From NCBI GenBank assembly GCA_030407315.1, contig JALQPE010002839.1, positions 1 to 64,000 of the forward strand: a stretch of DNA of 64,000 bases, given 5' to 3'. Below the pieces are notes generated by a model, which was not told the DNA's origin, did no database searches, and worked only from the letters and a program-made list of their open reading frames with translations. The stretch's first letter is position 1, and every line of letters begins with the position of its first letter. The position numbers were made by a program, and so were the translations under genes. The stretch comes from Asparagopsis taxiformis. Its lineage: Eukaryota; Rhodophyta; Florideophyceae; Bonnemaisoniales; Bonnemaisoniaceae. Shown here piece by piece: positions 21,717 through 33,398 of this stretch.

Positions 21717-22410
21717 TACGAGCGTCTTCCAGAATCTGCTGGTTGCGGCGACCATAGTCCTCGTAAGGATTCGCTGAAGCGTCACGACCAGAAGAGGTAC
21801 GAACCGCAGGGGCGGAGGGACGAGCCAGTGATTGCCGGGAACTTGGCGAAGGCCTAACATTCGACTGCCTCGATGGCTTAGGCGTAGCGCCTCCTTCGGC
21901 AACGACTTAAATGACCTCTTCGGCAGCTGCCGGCATAGCTCCTTTTGGAGACGGCCCGGTGGCCTTAACAAGTTCGCCTTCATGCGACGGCGGATGGGCC
22001 GATGACGGCGTAGCAGCGACCACGGGTGTGGATGGCTTCGGGGAAGCAGGGGATTCGGTCGGACCGATGTTGCCCCCTTGTGAACTTGCCCTAACGGGAG
22101 GAACCGACTTCTCGGAACGCGATGGAGTCCCTACGACTTTGCCAGAAAGCGACGCTGTCTCAGCTGGAGCCTTAGCGGCAGTCGAACGAGTTCGAGTCTG
22201 CGATGGAGCCGCGGTGGCTATCTGAGCGCTTGTCGCAGGAGTCGAAGAGGACTTAGCCGGCGTAGGCACGCCCCCAGTTCGGGAAGAGGAAGCCTGGTGG
22301 CGAGTGGTTAGGCGACGAACGCTAGGGCGTGTGGCCGGACGGTTGGGCGAACCCATTTCTTCCCTTTCCTCTTCTGAGGACTCAAATTGGATCGGAGCGC
22401 GAGGGGTCAT
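21717..22410 (-). pseudogene. LTR-retrotransposon gag, 5' part, cut by AB copy 2
   Basis: One minus-strand frame starts MTPRAPIQFESSEEEREE (22410) and runs to the element junction at 21717. A single in-frame TAA (21907-21909) follows AAAEEVI. The protein is Pro/Ser/Thr-rich and disordered, which fits a gag N-terminus. It sits downstream of an LTR and a primer-binding-like site on the same strand. The rest of gag and all of pol are absent from the adjoining sequence. No zinc knuckle or capsid domain is in the surviving part, so the call rests on position. Confidence 0.5.
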
Positions 22411-22887
22411 CTTAAAAGACAGTAGAGGCGATGGAAGATTTTGAGAAAACCCTGAGCGGGATACGTGAACGGCCTATAGGCTTAAATCTCCAAAAGGGAG
22501 CTGCGGAATTCAACCCTGAAGGGGGATCGCAAGGCGATTGGCCGGGATGACGAATTCAAAGCCTCGAATTGGCACCGCTCACGCGATCACGCGGATAATT
22601 ATCTTGCAGATGGATGCAAAAACCCTTTCAGGGATGACGGAAGGGACGCGGATGCCCGAACGCAGTTGGACACCGAAGGGGTGAATACACTGTTCCGCGT
22701 AAGATCGATAAGAAACCTGCAACAGGTGTTGATTCCAATGGGAAACGGTCGGTGAACTTCCGGAAGAGTCGGGTGGACTAAACGAAATTATCGAACACAC
22801 GCTGGGCGCGGGAAAAATCTGAAGGCAGAAAATGTAACGGCTATCGCCCAAAAATTGTTATTTTTCTAACTTTGTCGGGACGACAAA

Positions 22888-22904
22888 CCTCTCAGGAGGG
22901 GCCA
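22888..22904 (-). other. Primer-binding-site-like sequence
   Basis: Directly after the minus-strand LTR comes TGGCCCCTCCTGAGAGG. It begins TGG as expected for pairing with a tRNA 3' CCA end. Confidence 0.5.
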
Positions 22905-23590
22905 TGTCATACCGCCTGGCGGTCCTCTCAATCAGAGCCGTGTCGCTTCCCTATTGGGTACCCACTTAAGGGATGTGCCAATCACAAGGCACCAGCCAGC
23001 TGGGCGTGTTTCCATTAATTGGGACTAGCGCAAGGCTGTAAATACCCTACTCGGGCCTATCGGCCCCGGCTAAGACCCCACAAGGGACAAATTTCTAACA
23101 TAAGCTGATCAGGTGTACATTACAATGTAAGCCTAACTGGCAATAACCTCGCGGATAGGCGAGTGCCGTTAACTGGGCTCTGGTTGGTCAATAACTGGAT
23201 ATTTATTCCTAACCACTAATCCTAGCTTACAGTAGACTTAGTATAAATACTCCACTGGAATAGCCAGTAGGCACGGTTTCTAGAGAAACGTAAACTCAAG
23301 TGGAATTACGACCCACTGGAACAGTGTTCGCATACCTATTGTTCAACCCCTCTCCGGGAAAACCTTAGGGTTAGCCAACAGCTCGACGGATTATGTCACT
23401 TTGCTCCATTAATACGCATTTCGCGTGAGCGCTATAATCGCATAACGCCCTCCGGGTAGCGATACCTTCTCCCATACGAGATTACCTGCTGGGTACGTTA
23501 TAAGGTTCATCTGCTCTACCATCTCCTCTACCGAGGCTCGGGACACCTGTCGGGTGGTTTGCCGCTCCTGCGGATTTTCTACCTGCTACA
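22905..23590 (-). repeat. LTR (686 bp), 5' LTR of the cut retrotransposon
   Basis: On the minus strand it starts TGTAGCAGG and ends TATGACA (TG...CA). The whole 686 bp matches the solo LTR at 40139-40824, which has exactly the same length. A TATA-like TATAAAT lies near 23240. The partner LTR is missing, so this element is truncated. Confidence 0.85.
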
Positions 23591-26500
23591 CACCTGATTG
23601 AGGGACACGCGCACCACCGGTGACGCGTGGTAGGGGCAATGCTGATACAGCGTCCCGACATTGAGAAGCTGAATCCACGAAAAAGGACACCGGAAGAGTG
23701 CCAAGCACCATTGCCAAGGGAGAAGCACACTAAATCAGTAGGCAAAACGCACCCTGGGGGTAGATTGGACACTGAGCATCCGGTTGGCTTTTACAATCAA
23801 AGGACTTGGCGGTTCGCTCTAGTTGAATAATATATTGCATGGCGCTTGTAGCCCTAAATTCCCTTTTTGTTGGTGCCCAATGGGTAGGCTAAATACTGAT
23901 ACAGTAGGGTGGTCGAAAAACCCTAAGTGACGGGTGCGCCAGCGGCGTTGGCACACTGTAAATACAGTGTACACTATTATTTTTAGTGTACAATTCAGTG
24001 TATCACTGGTGGCACGTGCCACGTGTTCAGTGATTGCACTTCTGTTGGAATAAATAGTCCAAAATAGTTTGGAAATAAAGGAATTGGATAAAGTGCCCAA
24101 AATTGGAGGTGAAACACCGTACTGTAAGCGCTTCGCCAAGTGGCATTGCACCACACACAAAAGTGACAAAATAGAAAACAGCGAGAGGCTCGGAATAAAA
24201 ATCTGCAAGAGCCTACTAAGCGAGCACTAGTGAATGAGACATGTAATGGGAAAATGAGTGCTGCATAGCTCAAAAAACGTTTCAAGCTGTATTTTTTTGC
24301 GAGGCGTTCAGAGAAGATATTGAGTTCTGTGCCACACTTAAAATACTAAATCATAGAAAATAGTCTTTTTATGCTTCAAATGCATCTCGATATTAGGCTG
24401 ATGTGGGCTCCAAATCATTTTTAATCAGTAACAGTATAAATACATCATATCTTCACAGATTAAAAGAAGGTCAATATGGATAGTCCTAACCGATTGGCAT
24501 GCTACTGGTATGATTCAAGAAAGGTAAGAGATAAATTATCGAAACGAAAGTCTGCTGGTAAACCATTGATGATTTTGTGGCTTTTCCATACCGTTATTTG
24601 TCTAATTTTTACATACTACATGGATATATAGACGCTTATCGCTATATCCATCCTCTGCGTGAAACCCTTCTTCCCTTCCCGAAATAAGTTATTCTAGTTC
24701 AGGATGGAGCAGGTGTGCACAGGTGTAATGAGACGAAGCGAGTATAGCATAAATTACATTTTTGCAATCAAGTGGCAAGAAAAAAGCCCTGACCTCAAAA
24801 TTAATACGAACGTGTGGGGAAATTATACCCTGTTTGCAAGCGTTTGTGCGGACTTAAGGAACTTTCCGACGCAGTACTGGATGCATTGAATTCAATTAAT
24901 TTTCTAGCTACCCAAAGGCTGTATGAATCGATTCTGGAATGTCATTTCAGTCTGGTATACAACAACGAAGTTCCGACAAAGTAATGATTATAATCAAACC
25001 ATTCAATGACAATAGCTACAGGCATGAAATTTCGCGCCGATATGAATATTTCATGTCCTTATTGACACGCACAGTCGAACTGAAACGTTTCGGAATGAAA
25101 CCTTTTCATTAATTGAATGCATTGGTACTGTCAAAAGTAGTGCAATTATGTGTAATGCGTGGTACGACTTAAGCTTTTGGGGGGAGGCCGTGGTATCTGG
25201 CTATGTGTACCATTTCAATTTGGTACAAAGTAAAATGTGGTCTGTTCCAGGAATTTCAGCGCTGTAGTCCAAATGAAGTCATCCGTTCGGATAATTTTTC
25301 TGAAATTGGGCAACTATTAACTACATTTGAAATTGATAGTACAGGCTACACCGCAGAAAAATTTCATGTCTTTCATTACTAAAGACTAGTGGGGAATGAC
25401 GAGCATCTTTAAAGTACCTCCCGAGGGGTACTCTGCTAATAGATGAAATAAATGTAAATGTAGTCAACTTCAGGAAAAGCGGTTTCCAGATGCACATTAA
25501 CCTATCGTTGGGGTGAGACAAAGGCAATTGAGGCGCCTGACGTTTTCTAGCTCGTAGATGTGGTTGCAACAGATATTTGGAAACAATGTGGATGATAATG
25601 GATCCACCATTCCATTCAGAAGTGAGGATGTGAATCACTGGCGAGTCGAGAAACGAAGTGGTGCATTTTACTATGTGTAGTATTTGCGGATGTTTGGGGA
25701 CGTACCGTGGAGCGGGATCGGAAGAGCGACCGATGGTAATCAGGTAAGCTCAAGATTCTCATGTGGAAGAATGGCGGCGGCAGAGGGAAAGTTTTGTGGT
25801 TTTTCATTCATCGTCGGACCGATGAAAGGGTTCATTAGTTTGATAGGCAGAATCTTTTGGTTGAACTGGACATATTGGATGAGTTGATGTGGTTAGTCTA
25901 GACCGATGGACAAGCTGCTGTGATTGGCATTCATAGCAGTCAGCCCTACCGGCAACAGAATCAACTGCCGCCCATATAGAGGGCAATTGCATCTAGAGTA
26001 GGACAGGCTGTCGCCAGACTGTCCCTTACCAATTCTGCATGAATTGTCACGATTGCTGACGTCCGCTTGCGGTTTTTCGATTTGAACTGTACTTGTTTGA
26101 GGTTTTCTTCTCTTCTAGGTTTATTGACCGGAGCTAGGATGATATGATTGGCTCGACTCAACTTTACACAAGAACCTCTCATGTGGTGGCTGTTACAGAG
26201 TGGCGATTCCATGTACAGATTAGCTTTGAGTATACCATATGTCGAACGGGTATTGGACAGGCGATAGATACAAGTTATTTTGTGTGGTTGAGTGACGTCG
26301 TAACTGTTACGAGCTTTTGTGACGGTGTTGAGTGACCTGAGTTCATACGGCACAAAAATATTTTTTTCTCAGTTAAAATAAGTGCTGCTGGGCGAGCAAG
26401 CAAGGCGCGCTATCGTGCTGGTATTCCACAGATGACAGTTGCAGTGGATGGTAGCTCGGTGTCCACTGACCAGGATCGTGCGAGCGAGACCCAGGGTGGA

Positions 26501-27502
26501 CGGTTAGGAGCCGAGCAAAAAACATCACGCAAGAGTAACAGCGCTCGCTTGGCTGAAGAAAAAGGCAGTGGGTTGTTTTATAACGGTTTTAAAATAGAAT
26601 GTAGCGGTTGGTGAGTTTTTGGCTGACAGTTAACCTTTTGGGAGAAAAATTGGGACTGCATTCATACTGCAGTATTTTCGAGAACCACAGATCTGTGTGG
26701 AGGCTCATATGTTGATGACTTACAATCAGACGTTTGATAACTGCGTCCTTTGGGGCCATTGTGGATGGGCCATTATCATTTGCCTCCCGCAAGTTGGAGA
26801 TATATATTATCCGAGCCGATGCAGCCAGCCTGCGGCTACGAAGACCTTTTAGCCCCCGCGCGCCTGGCACTGCTCTCTGTGCCTCTGTTTTTTTCCAGAA
26901 AACAGACCCTCGCTTGCACACGTGAGCACATGTCATGGCACTCATGAGCCCAACGCGACCAAATCTGCAGCGTTACTGTTTCCTGCACTGTACACTACGC
27001 AGAGGTTGTTGCGTTGTTCCAGGTTCCATCAATGGCCCGGACCGACATTCATATTTCCAGATGTCGCACAAACACAACACGCTGCCTGCCTGTCCCGTCG
27101 CCGTTGCACGACCTGTGAAATTGAAAACATACAGCCAAACGTTGCGCACCAGCTAACGGGCTCAAACGGCCTGTACCTCGCCCGCTGTTAATTCTCACCG
27201 CCGTCGTCCAGCTGGCCAAGTGGCCATGGAACTTGTCCTCCCGCCATGCTACAGTACGTACTCGACGACCACATCACTTGACCACATCTTAATGACATGT
27301 CCGTCTGTCTAGCTTTTTCCCGGCCAACCACATTTCGACCTTCTCACCACATCTTGAAACGTTTACGTGACCTAACGATGCAGGAGTTTGAGCATAGTTC
27401 ACCAGTAGTAATCGAAAATCCTACCAGCTCTAGTCACAACCCCATCGTTAGAATGTTAGCTGCTAATACAAGGCGTTGAAGTTCCCACTCAACTCTAACT
27501 TC
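23591..27502. other. Gene-poor interval
   Basis: No coding pattern stands out on either strand. Visible items are an inverted-repeat cluster near 23955-24030 (GTGTACACTA, GGCACGTGCC) and one copy (26002-26023) of a 22-bp sequence that recurs at 31160-31181. A short ATG segment at 24476 followed by a GTAAGA donor-like site does not join to a convincing frame. Confidence 0.4.
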
Positions 27503-29419
27503 TCACCGATACATATTTTCCCTTTCATCCGCACCACTCACACTGTTGCTGCCTCGCCCCAATCCAACCCCACTGCCACTAGTCACTCCCCGAAGTCCTT
27601 CCATACCAACTGCCGCAGAATATCTGCGGTTCGAGTTGCCCATCGCGTTACTTCCCAACGTCATATTCACACCACCGCCACGCTCATTCCCTCCAGCGAT
27701 ACGGCGTGTCCCTGTCCCTGCTCGCCCTTCTTTTGCAGCCTCTTTCTCCGCAATTCTCTCATCAATTAGTTCAGTAAGTTGCAAAAAATCGGTAGGGATA
27801 TTCTCCCCAGCTTTCCGCATCGCATTTACGACGCGACACCTGCTTATCACATGATACATTTTCTGCTTCCGCCTGGCACCATTCTCCCATTTGTATCCAA
27901 TTGCGGCTTCAAATCGCTCAGCTCCAAGACACTCATACGTCTTCCCAATAGTCCGCCGTTTCTCCAACAGCTTACGGTCAGAAACACGGCGCCCATCCCC
28001 CTTCGTTATGTTCTTAAGTGCAACCCCATCTTCCGTCCCTTTGCCTGTAGTATACATCTCAACCACTGCTTCCCAATCGTTCGAGGTGGACTCTTCTCCA
28101 CCTCTCCCGCGCAGTGCTGGCGCAGAGCTACTCCTTTCAAACCCATCCCCCCTACCACTTCCTGTTCCACCCGGATTGTCGCCTTGAGACGGAGAACTGC
28201 TCGTCGCATTCGGCGCAATTCGGTCCAAATCATACCCTTTCACATTCCCTCGGTGAATACCACGTTCCTTGTCATCGCTTGCACTTTCACCATTACTATC
28301 ACTGCCTCCACTTGGTCCAGCTGCTCGAACAATCCCAACGGCGCTCATAGCCCCAATTCCAGCGGCAGATCCTACCTGCCCCCGTCCAATATCTTGTGTC
28401 GCCATGGGAATGCTCATGTTTCGTGATAGTCTAGTTCGTTTAGTCGGCCGTCCAGATGATATTTTCCTCTGCTCAGATTGCATTGAAGAGATAGTGCCCA
28501 ACCCTGGTGGAGGACCCTGAAGAGGTGCTAGGGCAATGGGCGGACTCCCTTCAACTGCCGATCTGATTCGAGGAAACAACGGGCTTTGACTGCGCATCCC
28601 AGGGGGATCTGAGGCTACACTGTGGGGTTTTCCATACCGTGAAGTGGTGAGAAATGAACCCTGGTGTCGTGATAGTCCAGTACCTGGGATGCCCAGCGTC
28701 TTCGAAGAGCCCGGAATATGAGCCAGGTGTCCACTTCGATCACCTAGCGCAGAAAAGTGTGAGGATGAGGGAAACGGCATACTATGTCGTTTTCTATCCT
28801 CTTGTCCGTGGCGCTCCGCACCAGCGTAAACAGCATAAGTGTGCGAAGCACCACGGGGAGTTCCTATGTGATCTCGCATTGGCGGTGGTATCGGCGGCAC
28901 ATCGACGCGAGGTACTTGTTGCGGATGAGCAGGTCCGGGGTCGCCAATGGAACTTTGCACCATTTGAATGGTGTTCGGTTGGCCATCCCCCGAGGCCTGC
29001 TGGACCGTACAATTACCGTTGAAGTTGTAGTAGTCTGCCAGAGGTAATCGGAAATGAATTGTGAATGGGGTAGACAACACACATGTTGAGGGACAAGAAA
29101 ACTGGTTAGTAGAGCTGTTATTGATTTGTTGTGCGATTGTGCCGATGGGAATGTCAAGGCTAGACTTACGATAGTGGCCGATGTAGGTAGAAACGCCAGG
29201 CATGTGCACATGAGATGCTCGATGCGGTAAGTCGTGCATAGGTGGGATATGTTCGTAACCACCCCTAGCTCCATCGTGATATGGTATGGATCTATTCGGA
29301 CTGAGTGGTTCATGAGGGTCAGGAGCCATAGCGTGGCGAGGTGGTGATGTTCTTGCGTTTGGAGGAACACCACGGCCCACAGGGCTCTCAAATGAGCTTC
29401 GCATAGGAGGTCGATTCAT
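27503..29419 (-). CDS. Hypothetical protein, up to 638 aa, probably spliced (593 aa)
   Basis: One uninterrupted frame runs from MNRPPMRSSFESPVGRG to ADERENMYR. The N-terminal 400 residues are Pro/Ser/Gly-rich and disordered. Residues about 455-560 are charged and structured-looking (LLEKRRTIGKTYECLGAERF, AIGYKWENGARRKQKMYHV), and a Gly/Asn-rich tail follows. I recognise no family. A likely intron lies at 29035-29169: donor CGTAAGT, a perfect TACTAAC about 65 nt before the 3' end, and acceptor CTGGCAG. It is 135 nt long and has no stop, so both spliced and unspliced forms stay in frame. The intact length amid decayed sequence suggests selection. A transcription or chromatin role is speculation only. 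Confidence 0.6.
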   Translation of the reverse strand: MNRPPMRSSFESPVGRGVPPNARTSPPRHAMAPDPHEPLSPNRSIPYHDGARGGYEHIPPMHDLPHRASHVHMPGVSTYIGHYRKSSLDIPIGTIAQQINNSSTNQFSCPSTCVLSTPFTIHFRLPLADYYNFNGNCTVQQASGDGQPNTIQMVQSSIGDPGPAHPQQVPRVDVPPIPPPMRDHIGTPRGASHTYAVYAGAERHGQEDRKRHSMPFPSSSHFSALGDRSGHLAHIPGSSKTLGIPGTGLSRHQGSFLTTSRYGKPHSVASDPPGMRSQSPLFPRIRSAVEGSPPIALAPLQGPPPGLGTISSMQSEQRKISSGRPTKRTRLSRNMSIPMATQDIGRGQVGSAAGIGAMSAVGIVRAAGPSGGSDSNGESASDDKERGIHRGNVKGYDLDRIAPNATSSSPSQGDNPGGTGSGRGDGFERSSSAPALRGRGGEESTSNDWEAVVEMYTTGKGTEDGVALKNITKGDGRRVSDRKLLEKRRTIGKTYECLGAERFEAAIGYKWENGARRKQKMYHVISRCRVVNAMRKAGENIPTDFLQLTELIDERIAEKEAAKEGRAGTGTRRIAGGNERGGGVNMTLGSNAMGNSNRRYSAAVGMEGLRGVTSGSGVGLGRGSNSVSGADERENMYR

Positions 29420-31950
29420 GACGTTGAGGCGTACACGCTCGACACGAACGAGTCGGAATTTGGAAAATTCGGTCGAATTGGAACGTCTATGTCACGGGAG
29501 CAGGGTCGGGGGCACAAGGGCAGTTGGCTGCCAAGCCAGTAGCGAAGATCTGAAAGGATGGAGTGATATGGATGAGACAAAGCTTGTTACAATAAGAAGG
29601 TGTGGTAGATGGTTTGCATCTTCAACGAGAATGGCGGGCTTAAGCGAGTACGAAAACACGAATCCGGTTTGAACACGTAGTGATCATTCGACTAGGCGGG
29701 CGGCGACGGCGCTCGAGGTCGCAAGGCGGAAATGTAACACAGCGCAGCACAGTGGCGCAATGAGTCGTAAAGTCGAAGGTGGGGGACGAGGGGGGGGGGC
29801 GGAACGGTGTGACGCAGAGTCGGCGGTGTGAGGCGGACAAAGGCAGACGTGCAGACGAATAAATTCACTTAGCAGCGCGGAATACAGCCTGGCCGTAGGG
29901 GCTCACGCGTAGACATGGGCATGCGTGTGTGTCGCTGGTGTCGTAAAAATGCAGCCCAGGAGCGAGGCGACAGCAATCGGGGCCCTATACAGAAAATTTA
30001 TGATATGGCAAAATCGAACTCCACCCAAGACGCTGCGGCCTGAGCCTACAAGCACCTGGCAGCTAGGTTCCTTTTTTCTCCACAATTGTACAAGTAAAAT
30101 TTGGTCGAATAATTTTCGCACTCGATTCTTTGTCTGGGAACAACGCCGAATCGTCGGCGCCATGCGAGACATTCTGCGAATTAATAAGCGTGTGATAAAA
30201 TCTTATCGTCCCCCCGCGCTTGTGGATGGATAATTTTTCTTACAGTTAAACGTTGCAGTCGCGACAGCACCAACATTTTGTTCGCAATGGCTGAATAGCT
30301 CACTGCTCAGCACCCCCGCGCCTGGCTTGTCCTATTCCACAGATCCAGTACAAAATTTATAATGTCCTTCTGGAATCAGCGTAAAAAATGACTCCCCAAA
30401 CTTAATGACCGCTGTGCCATGAATTAATCAATCCATCTCGTGCAGCATGATATGGGCCACGTTTTTCGAGAACATGAGTTGGACCTGGTCATCCAGTCAC
30501 ACGCCTCAATCAACACCGTTTCCGTCGCTACAAGTATTTCCGTGCGTACATGGTTACTCGAAACATACAGTACTGAATAGTACTGTACGTGCACTGCACT
30601 ATGAAAAGCTGGCTGTCATTCTTATCATATGCGACGTCACGGAATCGTATTCTCTTCAAGCTGGGCTCCAAGCCATTGACATCATACCACAGATCGTTTA
30701 TTACCCATCTACTCATACTCCCCGCCCATGGCACCTCCAAATGTCAGCTAACTAAAGACACAAGCACGTTACATCCTCTTGCCATCCAAAACAGTGCCCT
30801 ACTTGGCCCCTAATCACGTTCAAAGAGCCATTACAGCATGCCCTATATCATGCAAGCTATCAGAACAATGTCTGGCTCCACCTCTAATGACTGCAACGAG
30901 CTGACCGCAACGCTCTGATGATATATATCAAACATCACACTACATCCCATATTCGGAAAATCTGGAGAAATAGAGTGAGTCCCCTCCCGCAACGCTCAGA
31001 GGACGAACCAAGCTAACTCCCAGCTTGCGACATAGTGTTGCGGCTGCCGGTAATCGTTTTGAAGCTAGTGTTTTGGAGTCATAAGCTTTGAAACCATGAT
31101 AAAATATCTTCCAGAAACGAAGTGTCACGTCGTGATGAAGCTATCATGAAGCAACATAAGACAGGCTGTCGCCAGACTGTCTCCTGCACACCCACACAGA
31201 GAAAACTTACGGCGTCCGACGATCATATTAGCCTTTATAATACAATTTCACTGGCACAGACTAGAACATCAGCCTAGGCGAGAACGCACCGCCAATGAAA
31301 TTACCGGCTTGAGGTCTCCTACACGAGGTTATGCGCCCATCGACCACTGCACCAACCTCAATCCTACCCACCCACCCGAATTCAATAACAGCAACACAGA
31401 TCGCATTCCCACGATCACATCCCCACCCCGACAAAAAAAGTGCACTGCACTGCGCTCACGTCAACACACAGAACCTCAGACAAATTGTTCTAAATACACT
31501 CCCCTGTGAGCACTTCCACCAAGCCGTCCTAGGATAAAATGGTCATCCCAACACAAACGTCTCACAGATCTCTAAGGATACCTATCCCTCTTCCCCAGCC
31601 CCTATCTACCCCTCAATCATCCAGCAACCCCCAAAAAAAATTATACATACCCTTACTGACCATCGACACACACATCCCGTAGTATCACGCGGTGTTAAGT
31701 CGTTCTTGTTGTATAGTGAACGTCAGAACAAGGAATACTGCAAGCCTGTATCATCCTTACGGTGCAGGCTGGCCATATAAGCTCTCTAGTATTGCTGTAA
31801 TTAGACTTTTAGAGAGAATTTGAAACTTTTAGCCTTTTCGCGCGGCACCGAACTATTTCGGAATTTTACTGAATAAAGGTGTGGAATATCGGCGCGGAGC
31901 GAGAGGGCAGCGTTAGCTGTGGCGGCACTGCACTGGTGAACTTCAAGGTT
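29420..31950. other. Gene-poor interval upstream of the 638-aa gene
   Basis: The first few hundred bases probably hold the promoter of the minus-strand gene. The rest has no supported gene. The second copy of the 22-bp GACAGGCTGTC... repeat is at 31160-31181. Confidence 0.4.
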
Positions 31951-32114
31951 CTAGTGTCTATCGGACAAGCAAATTTCCTCATATGAGGCCCAGAAAATTG
32001 ACCAAAAATTACGAAAAAACAGCCTTTGTTCATTCGGTTCGACTTCCAAAATTTTTTTTGCAACTTTTCTGCGTTTAATGATGTTCAGGAAGCCATAAAG
32101 ATAGAAGAACCGAT

Positions 32115-32485
32115 TATTGATGTTTGATCGTGCAACATTGCATTCAAAATGTTATACAGTGTACCACTTACAGTTTTAGTGGACAAAAGGGTTCACTACT
32201 CAACTCCACCAAATTGTTTGTACACCTTCCCGGAATGAAACTGTCTGAATATCCGCCAAACAATTGTTTTCTCTGCCTGACCGACTGTCCTTACACTTCG
32301 TGCCTCTCTATATAATACTGCTAGTCATCCTAAGACTATCGAAAGTCTCCCTTAAGGATAGACGACATCTCTTCTCGTAAACCATCTTGATCACCATTGT
32401 TCTATGCTCTCAAACTCATCGTCTCCTTCCGTTTATGCCTCAACCGCTTACAAGATCAAACATACCTGCACCAACGACCTTCTAT
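32115..32485 (+). repeat. 5' LTR of the copia element
   Basis: 371 bp, starting TATTGATGTTTGATCG and ending CCTTCTAT. A TATA box (CTCTATATAATACTG, about 32305-32319) likely drives transcription. The gag ATG is only 5 bp downstream of the LTR. Confidence 0.9.
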
Positions 32486-32489
32486 AGTT

Positions 32490-33398
32490 ATGGGCTCCAC
32501 CTCCACTGCTTCCGATACACCATCGCGCCCACGTTTTTCTTGGGACATCAAGACAGTTCCATGGACAGATGGGAATGGAAATCAAGAAGGCTATGCAAAC
32601 GCAGTTACATTATGGACTGCTTTCCACAATAAGCTTCCCGAAAATAACGGGAACAAGATTCCCGAAGAATTAAGGGGAATTATGCTACAGTCACAGCTAT
32701 ATGGCTGTGCACGCGATCTTGTAAAAAAGATTGATGTAACAGTGATACAATCTGTAGCTGGGGTTGATGCGATTGTATCTACAGTATACAAGCGCGACCC
32801 ACTTGCTGTCGTTAGTGGTGTTTACGAGGATTACACGAAGCTATTGAATACTAAGAGAGGATCAACTGAATATTTTTCCAATTTTGAATCACGCTTTGAA
32901 GCGCAAGTGTCAAGCTTCAATTCAAAGTCAATTATATGCAAGTTGCCTGATGCATTAGTAGCCTTTATGCTATTAGCAAACTCAAACGTTGATAATAATC
33001 AGCGCATATCAGTTCTAGCTGCATCTGCTCCTCGCGAGTCTGAATTCACAAGCAAGTCATCTACTGATGAATATCTAAAATCTATTTCGTACGAATCAAT
33101 TGCAACAGTCATACGTCAATGTGAAAAGAATTCTGCTTCTACACCAAAGGAAGCAATTAACAATTTCAGCTCCAATTATACGCCTCCATTCAGAGGCAAG
33201 AAAAAGTTAAGCCCAAAGAAACTAGCTGAATTGAAGGCTCGCTCTCGTTGTCGCAAGTGTCATAAGATTGGACACTGGGACAGTGACCATAACCCTGATG
33301 GGACAATTAATGCGGTTTCTATACCCACGCAATCATCATCCTCAAAAATGCCATTGAAAAGACAGTCACTTTCAGCATGGCTACCTTCAAGTCAATAG
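32490..33398 (+). CDS. copia gag polyprotein
   Basis: 302 aa from MGSTSTASDTPSRPRFSW. This start is chosen because it is the first ATG outside the LTR; the open frame extends upstream into the LTR. It carries the gag-type helical region and, at about residue 255, a zinc knuckle variant CRKCHKIGHWDSDH (CX2CX4HX4H, last Cys replaced by His). It forms the particle that packages element RNA. The last 22 nt overlap pol, which lies in the -1 frame, so pol is made by -1 frameshifting or re-initiation. Confidence 0.85.
   Translation: MGSTSTASDTPSRPRFSWDIKTVPWTDGNGNQEGYANAVTLWTAFHNKLPENNGNKIPEELRGIMLQSQLYGCARDLVKKIDVTVIQSVAGVDAIVSTVYKRDPLAVVSGVYEDYTKLLNTKRGSTEYFSNFESRFEAQVSSFNSKSIICKLPDALVAFMLLANSNVDNNQRISVLAASAPRESEFTSKSSTDEYLKSISYESIATVIRQCEKNSASTPKEAINNFSSNYTPPFRGKKKLSPKKLAELKARSRCRKCHKIGHWDSDHNPDGTINAVSIPTQSSSSKMPLKRQSLSAWLPSSQ

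Noticed and set aside
24476..24890. Small spliced gene starting MDSPNRLACYW with a GTAAGA donor
   Set aside because: The candidate acceptor near 24703 leads to a quick stop in the joined frame; no family resemblance.
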